Source: Rhodocyclaceae bacterium
GTDB lineage: Bacteria; Pseudomonadota; Gammaproteobacteria; Burkholderiales; Rhodocyclaceae
Reading direction: 5' to 3'
Length of the DNA: 36,949 nt
Assembly: GCA_020445665.1 (NCBI GenBank)
Contig: JAGRGD010000074.1
Span: forward strand, 1 to 36,949
The position numbers and the translations under genes are program-made. Below, piece after piece: positions 17,049 to 26,208 of the stretch (position 1 is the stretch's first letter; each line of letters opens with the position of its first letter). Under the pieces are notes generated by a model. The model was not told the DNA's origin and ran no database searches. It was given only the letters and a program-made list of their open reading frames with translations.

Positions 17049-17563
17049 TGCAGCATCTCCAGCAGTGGATCTTCGTAGCGCCTGCGGATCTCAGCCACCA
17101 GGGAATCGGGATCCGGTGCGTCAAGGGCGTGCACCAGCAGCCGATACACCCCGTCCGACTCGGGCTCGATGATGTCGGCTGACAGGGTGCCGGGCGTCAG
17201 CGTGACAATGCCGGCCAGCGCGGCGATCGCCGCCGGCGTGGTCAGCCTCAGGTCGATCGTGACAAGCGTCGGGGCAAGCGAGGCCTCCCGGGCAGACAGA
17301 ATCAACCGGGCCACAACCAGGTTCGACATCAGAATGTCACCAAGCACGGTCGCGCCCAGGCGAAAGCCAAGACCCAGGCGACGCGCGGGCCGGCGCCGGG
17401 GCACTTGCGCGCCATGACTCAGCGCCGGGCGCGCCAGCCAAGGCACGACCACGCCGATCACCAGGGCCAGCAAGACATGGCCGACCGCTGCGGTGTTGTT
17501 GAGCGCCAGCCACAGCAGCACCAGCGCAGCCGACAGGATGGGATAGGGAAACCAGCGCGTCAT
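17045..17563 (-). CDS. mrpE: Mrp-type Na+/H+ antiporter subunit E (operon 1)
   Basis: 172 residues: two to three N-terminal transmembrane helices, then a soluble alpha/beta domain with the MnhE signature (TLTPGTLSADI and LLVHALD). I start at the ATG at 17563 because AGGAGG lies 8 nt upstream; the frame is open to 17833 but overlaps mrpD there. The 13-bp gap after mrpD is one of the few non-overlapping junctions in operon 1, and the strong ribosome binding site suggests independent initiation. Confidence 0.94.
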   Translation of the reverse strand: MTRWFPYPILSAALVLLWLALNNTAAVGHVLLALVIGVVVPWLARPALSHGAQVPRRRPARRLGLGFRLGATVLGDILMSNLVVARLILSAREASLAPTLVTIDLRLTTPAAIAALAGIVTLTPGTLSADIIEPESDGVYRLLVHALDAPDPDSLVAEIRRRYEDPLLEMLQ

Positions 17564-17576
17564 GGCCTCATCCTCC

Positions 17577-19106
17577 TCAGGGTTGCCGGCCATACTGGGG
17601 CCGCGGCTGGGTGTCCAGGATCGCCCTGGCATCTGCGCGCGTCGCGTCGACCTGCTCCGCCAGCTGCCCCACGTAGCGTTGAGCCGGTCCCGCGGCGACG
17701 ACCAGCGCCAGCAGCCCACCCAGCAACATGCCCGCGCCATAGAGGCTGCCGCGCCCGCCACGCCGGACATGTTCGCCTGGGGCGTGTGGCTCCGCATGCC
17801 AGAACAGGGTGCTGCCGGCGCGTGACAGAGCAATGAGCGTGGTCAGGCTCCCCAGCAGCACTGCAGCGGCCAGGTGGCCGCGCCCGTCGTGCGAAAACAA
17901 CTCGGCGATCAGCATCGACTTGCCGATGAAGCCGGACAGCGGTGGGAGGCCGGCAATCGCCACGGCTACCACGAAGAACATGCCACCGATCAGACCCGCG
18001 CGACCGACCGCGGGGGCCGGCTCGAGCCGGTCCTCGACCCGACCCCGGCCTCGGCGGATCACGTCGGCGACAAGGAACAGCGCGGCGCCGGCAAGCGTGC
18101 TGTGGGCGGCGTAGTACATGGCTGCGGCGACGCCGCCCGGCAGCCCGGTTCCGATCAGCAGGGTGCCGGCGGAAGCGAGCACCAGACTGGCGGCCAGGCC
18201 GCGCAGGTGGTGCGCCGCCAGCGCGCCGAGGGCGCCGAACAGCAAGGTCAGGGCGCCCACCCAGGGGATAGCCGAGGAAAGATAGATCCAGGGGGAATCC
18301 GGGGCCATGGTGCCGAAGACCCCGACGAAGACGCGAACCACGGCATAGATGCCGACCTTGGTCAGCAGCGCGAAGAGCGCCGCGACAGGCGCATCAGCCG
18401 CACCGTAGGTCGCCGGCAGCCACAGGCCGAGGGGCAGCGCCGCCGCCTTGATGGAGAAAACGACCAGCAGGAGCAGCATCGCTGCCTGCAGCATCGGCAT
18501 GTCGTCGGCGGAGACCTTGCCACCGATGGTCGCCAGTTCGGCGAACGAGAGGGTACCCGCAATGCCGTAGATGAGCCCGGCGGCGATCAGGAACAGCAGC
18601 GAGCCGACCAGATTGAAGATGATGTAGTGCAGGCTCGCGCCGCGGGTCTGGCGCTCCCCGGAATAGAGCAGCAGGCCATACGAAGCGGCCAGCAGGACTT
18701 CGAAAAAGACGAACAGGTTGAACAGGTCGTTGGTCAGGAAGGCGCCAGCGACGCCCGCCAGCTGGGCCTGGAACAGCGCGTGGAAATGCAGGGCGCGCGC
18801 CTGCCCGCCGCCGATGGCCGCGAGGAGGGCAGCCACGCCGACGAAGCCGGTCAACAGCAGCATCCACGCCGACAGGCGGTCGAGCAGCAGTGCGATGCCG
18901 AAGGGCACACGCCAGTTGCCGACGAGCAGCACCTCGCTACGCCCGTCGGCGGCGTGGGCGAACAGCACCACCGCAATCGCAAGAAACGTCAGCGTGGCGG
19001 CGATACCGACGGCGTGACGAGCCGTCGCGGATGCCCCCCTCATCACCACCAGGGCTGCCGCAGCAACGATCGGGATCACCACCGGGGCGGCAAGCAGCAG
19101 GTTCAT
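17577..19106 (-). CDS. mrpD: Mrp-type Na+/H+ antiporter subunit D (operon 1)
   Basis: NuoL/M/N-like proton-translocating subunit, 509 residues, about 14 hydrophobic helices. The key charged residues of the family are present: TM5 glutamate in FFEVLLAAS (E136) and TM7 lysine in SIKAAALPLGLWLP (K220), followed by a further lysine in LLTKVGIYAVVR. Later segments include PPLSGFIGKSML, another family landmark. Start overlaps the mrpC stop (ATGA). Together with MrpA it supplies the two pump-like units of the operon 1 complex. Confidence 0.96.
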   Translation of the reverse strand: MNLLLAAPVVIPIVAAAALVVMRGASATARHAVGIAATLTFLAIAVVLFAHAADGRSEVLLVGNWRVPFGIALLLDRLSAWMLLLTGFVGVAALLAAIGGGQARALHFHALFQAQLAGVAGAFLTNDLFNLFVFFEVLLAASYGLLLYSGERQTRGASLHYIIFNLVGSLLFLIAAGLIYGIAGTLSFAELATIGGKVSADDMPMLQAAMLLLLVVFSIKAAALPLGLWLPATYGAADAPVAALFALLTKVGIYAVVRVFVGVFGTMAPDSPWIYLSSAIPWVGALTLLFGALGALAAHHLRGLAASLVLASAGTLLIGTGLPGGVAAAMYYAAHSTLAGAALFLVADVIRRGRGRVEDRLEPAPAVGRAGLIGGMFFVVAVAIAGLPPLSGFIGKSMLIAELFSHDGRGHLAAAVLLGSLTTLIALSRAGSTLFWHAEPHAPGEHVRRGGRGSLYGAGMLLGGLLALVVAAGPAQRYVGQLAEQVDATRADARAILDTQPRPQYGRQP

Positions 19107-19465
19107 TCTGCCTCTCCCCTGCCCTGCGCGGCACTCCGCTGCTCGCCCCGCTGTCCGTCCACATGGTCGGTTCTCTCGGCGACGTAGTCGGCCAGCGCGA
19201 CCGCGAGCAGGAGCGCGGTCATCGCGAAACCGATGACGATCGCCGTCAGCGTCAGCGCCTGGGGCAAAGGGTCGGTGTATCGCACGACCCCGTCACTGAT
19301 GATCGGCGCGGCACCGCCGATGCGGCCCACCGAGAACAGGAACAGGTTCACGCCGTAGGACATCAGCGTCAGCCCGAGTACGACATCGAACGAGCGCGAG
19401 CGGAGCATCAGGAAAACGCCACAGGCGATCAGCACCCCGATGCCGCTGGCAAGCAGGATCTCCAT
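19103..19465 (-). CDS. mrpC: Mrp-type Na+/H+ antiporter subunit C (operon 1)
   Basis: NuoK-like small subunit, 120 residues, three transmembrane helices, with the MnhC signature VVLGLTLMSYGVNLFLF and TDPLPQALTLTAIVIGFA. The C-terminal 25 residues are hydrophilic and Gln/Arg/Glu-rich. Its ATG overlaps the mrpA stop by one base (TGATG) and its stop overlaps mrpD (ATGA), so expression should be coupled. Confidence 0.95.
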   Translation of the reverse strand: MEILLASGIGVLIACGVFLMLRSRSFDVVLGLTLMSYGVNLFLFSVGRIGGAAPIISDGVVRYTDPLPQALTLTAIVIGFAMTALLLAVALADYVAERTDHVDGQRGEQRSAAQGRGEAE

Positions 19466-22290
19466 CAGTGCTCCCCCCGAACCGGAACCGACCCGTCACC
19501 AACGGCCCGCAGGCGTCCGAGCGCCACGATCGCCGCGAGCGAGCCTCCCACCACCACGGCGAACACGCCAAGATCGAACAACGCCGCACTGGCCAGCGGA
19601 AGCTCGCCAATCAGGGGCAGCACCGGATGGCCGAAGGTGCTGGTCAGGAAGGGGTAACCGAGCACCATCGCGCCAGCGCCGGTTGCGGCGGCGATCAGCA
19701 GCCCCCAGCCGAGCCATCCCTGCCAATCCGAAGAGAGCCTCGCCTCCACGTGCTGACGGCCGAAGGCGAGATACAGCGTGACGAGGCCGATCGCGTAGAC
19801 CAGGCCAGCGATGAAACCACCGCCCGGCAGGTTGTGGCCTCGCAGGAAGAGGAACAGCGCCACGACCCATGCCATCGGCAGCAGCGTGCGCGCGACGACG
19901 CGCAGCAGCAGCGGGTGGCGCACCGGATCGGCCGCCTCGGGGTGCGTCACCGAGGCCGGCGGCGGATGCAGATGGCGAAGCAAGGCGACGATCGTCAGCG
20001 CCGCGATCGCCAGGACAGTGACCTCGCCGAAGGTGTCGAAGCCGCGGAAGTCCACCAGGATCACATTGACCGCGTTGGTACCGCCCCCCTCCGGCACCGC
20101 GCGGGTGAGGAAGAAGTCCGCCAGGGACTCACGCGGGAAATGGCCCGCCGGCGCCCGCGTCAGCACCGCGAAGGCCAACAGCGCTGCGCCGCCACCGGCG
20201 GCAACCGCGAGTGCCACGTCACGGACCAGCCGAGGCATGCGGACGGGTCGCGGGTCGGGGCGCGACCACTGGGGCAGGTGGTGAAGAGCCAGCATCATCA
20301 GAACGATGGTGACCACCTCGACGAGCAGCTGAGTGAGCATCAGATCGGGTGCCGACAGGTGCTCGAAGGTCAGCGCGACGACCACGCCCACCGCGCCGAC
20401 GAAGACCAGCGCGGTCGAGCGGGCGCGATGGGCGACGACGGTCCCGACGGCCGCGCCGACCCCGATCGCCCACAAGGTGAGTTCGAAGGGGTCGGGCCAC
20501 GCTGGCGCCAGCGTCCCGAGTCGGTAGGGCCCGACCAGGAATGGCGTCGCACCGGCGACGAGAATGACCGCCAGCAGCAGCGCCACATAGCGCTGCAGGC
20601 TGCCATTGCGGAATCGGCTGACCTCGTCCGCGAAGCGGCCGAAACGACTGAGTACGGTATCGAATGCGCGCTTGCCGTGCGCCTGCATGAGCCGCTGGTG
20701 CAGGCGAAACAGCCGTTGCAGGCTGAAGTAGAGTACCGCCCCGACGACCATCGCCAGCACGCTCATCGCCAGCGGCAGGTTGAAACCGTGCCAGATCGCC
20801 AGGTCGTAGTCGGGCAAGCCCTGGGGCAGCAGCGGTCCGGCGGCGACGTTCAGGATCCGGCCGACGGCAAGGTCCGGCGCCAGCCCGACGACCAGGCACA
20901 AGGCCACCAGCAAGGCGACCGGCACGCGCATCCACAGCGGCGGTTCGTGCGGGGTGCGGGGCAGGTCCTCCGGCTCGCCGTTGAAGAAGACATCGTGCGC
21001 GAAGCGCAACGAGTAGGCGATCGCGAACGCGCCGGCCAGCGTCGCGGCAGCCGGCGTCAGGAACTCGAGCAGCCGGTGCCCCTCGACGAACAGGGTTTCG
21101 GCGAAGAACATCTCCTTGGAAATGAAGCCGTTGAGCAGCGGCACGCCGGCCATCGCCGCGGCCGCGGTCATGGCCAGCGTCGCGGTGACCGGCATGAAGC
21201 GCCAGAGACCATTGATGCGGCGCATGTCGCGGGTACCGCATTCGTGGTCGACGATGCCGGCCGCCATGAACAGGCTGGCCTTGAAGGTCGCATGGTTCAT
21301 GATGTGAAAGACCGCTGCGACGGCGGCGAGCGGCGAGTCGAGGCCCAGCAACAGGGTGATCAGGCCGAGATGACTGATCGTCGAGTAGGCGAGCAGGCCC
21401 TTGACGTCGTGCTGGAAGATCGCCACCGCCGAACCCAGCAGCAGGGTCGCCATACCGGCCGTGGAAACGATCCAGAACCACATCTCGTTGCCCGCCAGGG
21501 CCGGGTAGAGCCGGGCCAGGAGAAACACCCCCGCCTTGACCATTGTGGCCGAATGCAGGTAGGCCGAAACCGGCGTTGGCGCGGCCATCGCGTGGGGCAG
21601 CCAGAAATGGAAGGGGAACTGGGCGCTCTTGGTGAAGGCGCCGAGGAGCACCAGACCCAGCGCCGCCGGGAACGCGGGATGGGCCTGCAGCAGGTCGCGC
21701 GCCGCGAGCACGTCGTCGAGCGCGAAGCTGCCCACGATGTGCCCGATCAGCATGACGCCGGCAAACAGGCAGAGGCCGCCCGCGCCGGTGATCGCCAGGG
21801 CCATGCGTGCCCCCTGACGAGCATCCTGCCGGTGCCGCCAGAAGCCGATCAGCAGGAAGGACGAGAGACTGGTCAACTCCCAGAAGATCACGAGCAGCAG
21901 CAGGTTGTCGGCGGTGACCACGCCGAGCATCGCACCCATGAACCCCGCCAGCATGGCGTAGAAGCGAGGTGCCGGCTCGGAGGCGTCGAGGTAATAGGAC
22001 GCATAGAGCACCACCAGCATGCCGATGCCGCCGATCAGCGCGATGAACAGCCAGGCCAGGCCGTCGATGCGAAAACCGAAGGCAATGCTCGGCGCGTCCA
22101 GCCAGGCGATCTGCCATCTGAGCACCTCGCCACCGAACACCGCGGGCGCCAGCGCCAATGCCCCCAGCAGGACGGTGAACGCGGTCAGCCCGGTGATCAT
22201 GGCCGCGAGCCTGCGGGAACGCACGCTGCCCGCCAGCGCGGCGGCGGCAAAAGGCAAGGCGACGAAGAAGGCGATGAGATCGTCGGGCAT
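19465..22290 (-). CDS. mrpA: Mrp-type Na+/H+ antiporter subunit A fused to subunit B (operon 1)
   Basis: Largest subunit, 941 residues, corresponding to PhaAB/ShaA-type A-B fusions. The N-terminal about 500 residues are NuoL-like, with TM5 glutamate in FWELTSLSSF (E138), TM7 lysine in FTKSAQFPFHFWLP (K221) and MVKAGVF after it. The C-terminal MrpA part follows, with RGFDTFGEVTVL near 748. From about 800 an MnhB domain follows (LPGGGFIAGLVYAIGL), so no separate mrpB is needed. I start at the ATG at 22290; the frame is open to 22536 but upstream residues do not look like a membrane protein. No clear ribosome binding site precedes the ATG. First gene of operon 1, which probably exports Na+ (or K+) in exchange for protons and supports pH and salt tolerance. 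Confidence 0.95.
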   Translation of the reverse strand: MPDDLIAFFVALPFAAAALAGSVRSRRLAAMITGLTAFTVLLGALALAPAVFGGEVLRWQIAWLDAPSIAFGFRIDGLAWLFIALIGGIGMLVVLYASYYLDASEPAPRFYAMLAGFMGAMLGVVTADNLLLLVIFWELTSLSSFLLIGFWRHRQDARQGARMALAITGAGGLCLFAGVMLIGHIVGSFALDDVLAARDLLQAHPAFPAALGLVLLGAFTKSAQFPFHFWLPHAMAAPTPVSAYLHSATMVKAGVFLLARLYPALAGNEMWFWIVSTAGMATLLLGSAVAIFQHDVKGLLAYSTISHLGLITLLLGLDSPLAAVAAVFHIMNHATFKASLFMAAGIVDHECGTRDMRRINGLWRFMPVTATLAMTAAAAMAGVPLLNGFISKEMFFAETLFVEGHRLLEFLTPAAATLAGAFAIAYSLRFAHDVFFNGEPEDLPRTPHEPPLWMRVPVALLVALCLVVGLAPDLAVGRILNVAAGPLLPQGLPDYDLAIWHGFNLPLAMSVLAMVVGAVLYFSLQRLFRLHQRLMQAHGKRAFDTVLSRFGRFADEVSRFRNGSLQRYVALLLAVILVAGATPFLVGPYRLGTLAPAWPDPFELTLWAIGVGAAVGTVVAHRARSTALVFVGAVGVVVALTFEHLSAPDLMLTQLLVEVVTIVLMMLALHHLPQWSRPDPRPVRMPRLVRDVALAVAAGGGAALLAFAVLTRAPAGHFPRESLADFFLTRAVPEGGGTNAVNVILVDFRGFDTFGEVTVLAIAALTIVALLRHLHPPPASVTHPEAADPVRHPLLLRVVARTLLPMAWVVALFLFLRGHNLPGGGFIAGLVYAIGLVTLYLAFGRQHVEARLSSDWQGWLGWGLLIAAATGAGAMVLGYPFLTSTFGHPVLPLIGELPLASAALFDLGVFAVVVGGSLAAIVALGRLRAVGDGSVPVRGEH

Positions 22291-22785
22291 CGATGCTGAG
22301 GCGCTTGTTCTTGGTTTTGGAACCGGGCCGAAGCTGGACACCTGCGCGTCAGCAGCCTCCCCTGGCGTGCACCCGACACTCTGACGGTTTCGGAGTCCCA
22401 CGCCCGCAGTCTGACTTGTGCTCCGCCGAAGGAGTTCCGCCAGCCGCCCGCAACGCACGGCTCGTGTCACGCCCTGGCGCAGCGAAAATCGCCGGCCAAG
22501 GGGGCGGCCCTGACCGAGAGCGGTGACAAGGCGCACCCCGCATCGGGATGCTCAGGCTGGGGATCTGGGTCGGCGCGGTGCGCCCGGGCAAGCGCACGAT
22601 CCGTCTGCGATCAGACTGCGCGACGCCCCCCACGCCCGGTGGGCGTCAGAACAGGGGAAGCTGAATCCCGGAAGCGTCAGTCGGCGGCGCGTGAGGCACA
22701 CAACACCAGCCATCGCGCGCCGCGCCAGACGCCGCCGACCGCCCGGCGCGGGTCGCGCGACGGCAGTCTGTCGGACGGGCAGGCG
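22291..22785. other. 495-bp spacer between the two Mrp operons
   Basis: Lies between the stop of operon 2 (22786) and the start of operon 1 (22290), both minus. No open frame here has membrane-protein composition, a plausible ribosome binding site or a recognisable motif. I found no convincing terminator with a U-tract and no clear -35/-10 pair, so whether operon 1 has its own promoter here or receives read-through is open. Confidence 0.5.
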
Positions 22786-24486
22786 TCAGTCCGGTACGTA
22801 GAACAGGACGAGGTAGCCCAGCAGCAGAATCGCGACCCACAACACCATATGGCCGGACAGCCAGGTGCGGGCAAGTACGCCAGTGGGGCCATAGTGGCGG
22901 TAGAGGCCGACGCCGAACGCGCCCAGACGAATCGCCAGCCCCCGCGCGGACGCGGCGAGGGCGGAGGACGTGCCAGCCGCCAGCCCCGAGGCAATGCCCG
23001 TGCCCAGGACGCGATAGAACCAGTCCAGATCCAGCGTAATGGTCAGCGTGCGCTTGAGATAGTTGAGCAGCAGGAAGAAGGCGAGGCCGGAGAACAGCAG
23101 CAATTGCAGCTGGAAGACCACGTGGGCGCCGGTATAGGGCTGGTAGTCCACCGGATAGGGCAGGATCGCGTAGAGCGGGTCGGGATAGCATCCGACGACG
23201 ATGCAGAAGGCCGAGAAGATCACCATCGCCCAGCTCATGCTCGACGGCGGATCCTTGGGCCGCATGCCCGAATCCTTCTGGAAGAACACGAACCACGGGA
23301 ACTTGATGCCGGCGTGGAGGAAGACCCCCGCCGACGCGGCCGCGAGCAGCAGCCAGACGATCATCATGTGCTCGTTGGCCGCCGACTGGGAAATCATCGA
23401 CTTGGTCACGAAACCCGAGGTGAACGGGAAGGCCGAGATCGCCAGCGCCCCGATGGTGCCGCAGATGGTGGTGAGCGGCATGCTCTGGAACAGGCCGCCC
23501 AGATCCGTGCACTTGCGCTTGCCAGTGCGGTACAGCACCGCCCCCGCCGACATCAGCAGCAGCGCCTTGTAGATGATGTGCGCGAAGGCGTGGGCCGCGG
23601 CGCCGTTGAGGGCCATCTCGGTGCCGATGCCGATGCCGGTCACCATGAACCCGACCTGGTTGATGATGGAGTACGCCAGAATCCGGCGCATGTCGTTCTC
23701 GAGGATCGCGTAGACGATCCCGTAGAAGACCATGTAGAGGCCGATCGGGATCAGGATCTCGGTGCCGGGAAAGCCTCTGAGCAGCACGTACACGGCGGTC
23801 TTGGTGGTGAACGCGGAGAGGAACACGGTGCCGCTCCACGAGGCCTCCGGGTAGGCGTCCGGCAGCCACGCCGAGAACGGCGGCGCACCGGCGTTGATCA
23901 GGAAGCCGATCAGGATCAGCCAGTGGGCCAGGGAGTCGGGCTTCATGGCCTCGAAGGTGAGGCTGCCACCGTCGACGACGTGGCCGGTGATGCCCGCCAT
24001 CAGGATCACGCCACCAAACAGGTGGACCATCAGGTAGCGCATCGAGGCGGCCCGCGCCGAAGCGCCTCCGGCCCAGATCACCAGCGTCGAGCCGACGGCC
24101 ATCAGCTCCCAGAACAGGAACAGCGTGATCAGATCCCCGGCGAAGACGGCCCCGACCGCCGAGCCAGCGTAGACAAAGGCGGCCGGCACCTCGATGCGGC
24201 TCTCCTGGCGCAAGGCGAAGAGGCCGCCGACCAGCGCCATCAGCGTGAAGATCGTCCCGAAGATCCGGGCCAGCCGGTCGCCGCGGACGAACTCGAGGGT
24301 GTAGTCGAGGAAGCCGACCCGACCGAAGATGCCGTCGCCCACCTGCCAGACCATGAACAGGGCCACGGCAGGCACGATGACGGCGAGCGCGGAACGAGCC
24401 GAACCGCGGACGAAGGCCATCAGGATGCCGCCGGCGATCAGCAGCAGGCCGGGGTGCAGCATCATGTCATTCGTCATAGTAATCAT
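22786..24486 (-). CDS. NuoL/M/N-like antiporter subunit D3 lacking the TM7 lysine (operon 2)
   Basis: Third pump-like subunit of operon 2, 566 residues, about 14-15 hydrophobic segments. TM5 glutamate is present (LFWELMAVGS, E127). At the TM7 position the usual lysine and histidine (as in KAALMPFHRWLP of D2) are replaced: INAGAPPFSAWLP, with N198 and a serine at the histidine position. The second lysine (FTTKTAVYVL, K229) sits exactly 31 residues later, as in D2, so the alignment is unambiguous. It has a longer C-terminus (about 470-566) than MrpD. The ATG at 24486 overlaps the 79-residue gene by about 20 bp; ATG at 24477 is an alternative. Last gene of operon 2. It may be structural, or use another proton route. 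Confidence 0.9.
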   Translation of the reverse strand: MITMTNDMMLHPGLLLIAGGILMAFVRGSARSALAVIVPAVALFMVWQVGDGIFGRVGFLDYTLEFVRGDRLARIFGTIFTLMALVGGLFALRQESRIEVPAAFVYAGSAVGAVFAGDLITLFLFWELMAVGSTLVIWAGGASARAASMRYLMVHLFGGVILMAGITGHVVDGGSLTFEAMKPDSLAHWLILIGFLINAGAPPFSAWLPDAYPEASWSGTVFLSAFTTKTAVYVLLRGFPGTEILIPIGLYMVFYGIVYAILENDMRRILAYSIINQVGFMVTGIGIGTEMALNGAAAHAFAHIIYKALLLMSAGAVLYRTGKRKCTDLGGLFQSMPLTTICGTIGALAISAFPFTSGFVTKSMISQSAANEHMMIVWLLLAAASAGVFLHAGIKFPWFVFFQKDSGMRPKDPPSSMSWAMVIFSAFCIVVGCYPDPLYAILPYPVDYQPYTGAHVVFQLQLLLFSGLAFFLLLNYLKRTLTITLDLDWFYRVLGTGIASGLAAGTSSALAASARGLAIRLGAFGVGLYRHYGPTGVLARTWLSGHMVLWVAILLLGYLVLFYVPD

Positions 24487-24706
24487 CCGGGCGCTTGAGC
24501 CACATCCCGAGCAGCTTCGAGCCGAACACCAGGATCACGCAGCCGATGAAGCCGAACCACGCATTGAAGGCCGGCAGCGCGTCGATGCCGAAGTGCGGGT
24601 GCGACTCGACGAAGAACTCCGCCACGACGGTCAGGGCCAGGATCGCGATGAAGGCAATCCAGAGCTTGCGAATGGATTCCGGACGAACCAGCCAGTGCAT
24701 GGTCAT
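24467..24706 (-). CDS. Small two-helix membrane protein inside the second Mrp operon
   Basis: 79 residues, family not assigned. The N-terminus is amphipathic (MHWLVRPESIRKLW), followed by two predicted transmembrane helices (about 16-30 and 50-67) separated by a conserved-looking loop (ESHPHFGIDALPAFNAWFGF). The tail is charged and aromatic (KRPDDYYDE). ATG at 24706 overlaps the D2 stop (ATGA); an in-frame ATG at 24700 is possible. Its 3' end overlaps the D3 start. This tight coupling on both sides argues that it is a real subunit or assembly factor of the complex. It does not match MrpC, E, F or G in size or motif. From memory, similar small proteins occur beside D-like subunits in other genomes, but I cannot confirm that here. 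Confidence 0.75.
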   Translation of the reverse strand: MTMHWLVRPESIRKLWIAFIAILALTVVAEFFVESHPHFGIDALPAFNAWFGFIGCVILVFGSKLLGMWLKRPDDYYDE

Positions 24707-26208
24707 TCCCCTCCGGCGACGGCCCGCGCGAGTCGCAGCACGGGCTCGTGATAGATGAACAGGAGGACGGTCAGCGAGGCGGTGACGGTCTGGGCCAGCA
24801 CCATCGGCCACGGCGCCTCGCCGTGATCGCCGTGGTGATCGTCGTGACCATGCCCGCCATGGCCGTCGTCGTGGTGCGCCTCTGGTGCCGGCTCGCGGAA
24901 GAAGGCGCGCCACACGATCGGCAGGAAGTAGCCCGCGTTGAGCAGGGTGCTGGCCACCAGCACGCCGACCGCGATCCAGTGCTCGGTACTCATCGCCGCC
25001 GACAGGATGTACCACTTGGAGATGAAGCCGGCGGCCGGCGGCAGGCCGATCATCGACAGCGCGCCGATGGCGAAGGCGACCATCGTCCAGGGCATCTTGC
25101 GGCCAATGCCGTCGAGCTGGCTGACCTCGGTCTTGTGGGCCGCCGTGTAGATCGAGCCGGCCGCGAAGAAGAGCGTGATCTTGCCCACCGCGTGGGCCGC
25201 GATGTGCATCGCCGCGCCAATGATCGAGATCGGCGCCAGCAGCGTGGCGGCGAGCGTGACATACGAGAGCTGGCTGACTGTCGAATAGGCCAGGCGGCGC
25301 TTCAGGTTGTCGGCCCGCAGCGCGACGATCGATGCCGCGACGATCGTGTAGCCGGCGATCAGCGGCACCCAGTCGGCGCTGCCCAGGTTCATCAGGTTCT
25401 CGGCACCGAAGACGTAGACGATGACCTTGACGATACTGAACACGCCGGCCTTGACCACCGCCACCGCGTGGAGCAGCGCCGAAACCGGCGTCGGCGCCAC
25501 CATCGCCGCCGGCAGCCAGCGGTGGAACGGCATCAGTGCCGCCTTGCCGATCCCGAACATGTAGAGAGCCATCAGCACCGCGGTGCCGGTCGCGCCGACC
25601 TGCCCCGCGAGGATGCCGCCCTGGCGGAAATCCAGGGTGCCGGCCAGCACCCAGGTGGCGAGCATGCCGGTGAGCAGGAAGACGATCGAGGTGCCCATCA
25701 GCACGCCGAGGTAGATGCGGGCGGACTTCTTCGCGTGATCGGTGCCGTGGTGCGTGACCAGCGGATAGGTGATCAGCGTCATCGCCTCGTAGAACAGGAA
25801 CAGCGTCAGCATGTTGCCGGCGAAGGCGATGCCCTGGGCGGCGAAGATGGCGCCGGCGAAGCAGACGAAGAAGCGGGTCTGGTTGCCCTCCTTGTTGCCG
25901 CGCATGTAGCCGATCGAGTAGATCGAGCTGATGATCCACAGGCCCGAGGCGATCAGGCCGAAGAGCATGCCGAGGGGTTCGGCGGTGAGTTGCAGCGACA
26001 CCTCGGGCAGCATCGGCAGCAGGAGCAGCTCGGGCCGCGCACCGGCGGCGACATCGCCGTAGAGGGCGAGCACCTGGGCGAAGAGCACGAGCGCGGTGGT
26101 GAGCGTGACGCCCTCCCGCAGGTTGGGGCTGCGGCCGCTCAACGAGACCAGGATCAGGCCAACCAGCGGCGTGGCGAGAATGCCGGCGAGTGCCATCGAG
26201 CCGCTCAT
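24703..26208 (-). CDS. MrpD/NuoM-like antiporter subunit D2 with a His-rich loop (operon 2)
   Basis: 501 residues, about 14 hydrophobic helices. TM5 glutamate in LFYEAMTLIT (E141), TM7 lysine in GIGKAALMPFHRWLP (K222) and a second lysine in VVKAGVF (K253) are all present, so it should be pump-competent. Near the C-terminus a hydrophilic loop at 445-462 contains eight histidines among Asp and Gly residues, then a last helix. Start at the ATG at 26208 overlaps the D1 stop (ATGA); the frame runs further upstream but only as a shadow. The other two operon 2 pump subunits lack the His-rich loop. Confidence 0.92.
   Translation of the reverse strand: MSGSMALAGILATPLVGLILVSLSGRSPNLREGVTLTTALVLFAQVLALYGDVAAGARPELLLLPMLPEVSLQLTAEPLGMLFGLIASGLWIISSIYSIGYMRGNKEGNQTRFFVCFAGAIFAAQGIAFAGNMLTLFLFYEAMTLITYPLVTHHGTDHAKKSARIYLGVLMGTSIVFLLTGMLATWVLAGTLDFRQGGILAGQVGATGTAVLMALYMFGIGKAALMPFHRWLPAAMVAPTPVSALLHAVAVVKAGVFSIVKVIVYVFGAENLMNLGSADWVPLIAGYTIVAASIVALRADNLKRRLAYSTVSQLSYVTLAATLLAPISIIGAAMHIAAHAVGKITLFFAAGSIYTAAHKTEVSQLDGIGRKMPWTMVAFAIGALSMIGLPPAAGFISKWYILSAAMSTEHWIAVGVLVASTLLNAGYFLPIVWRAFFREPAPEAHHDDGHGGHGHDDHHGDHGEAPWPMVLAQTVTASLTVLLFIYHEPVLRLARAVAGGE

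Noticed and set aside
19468-22299. 943-residue plus-strand frame opposite mrpA
   Set aside because: Mirror of the membrane-protein codons: its extreme Gln/Arg/Asp/His content is what hydrophobic codons give on the other strand.
22291-22785. Possible small gene or mobile element remnant between the Mrp operons
   Set aside because: No frame with ribosome binding site or motif, no inverted-repeat ends, no target duplication seen.
22639-24498. 619-residue plus-strand frame that also covers part of the inter-operon spacer
   Set aside because: Same shadow composition throughout, and its spacer part has no start signal.
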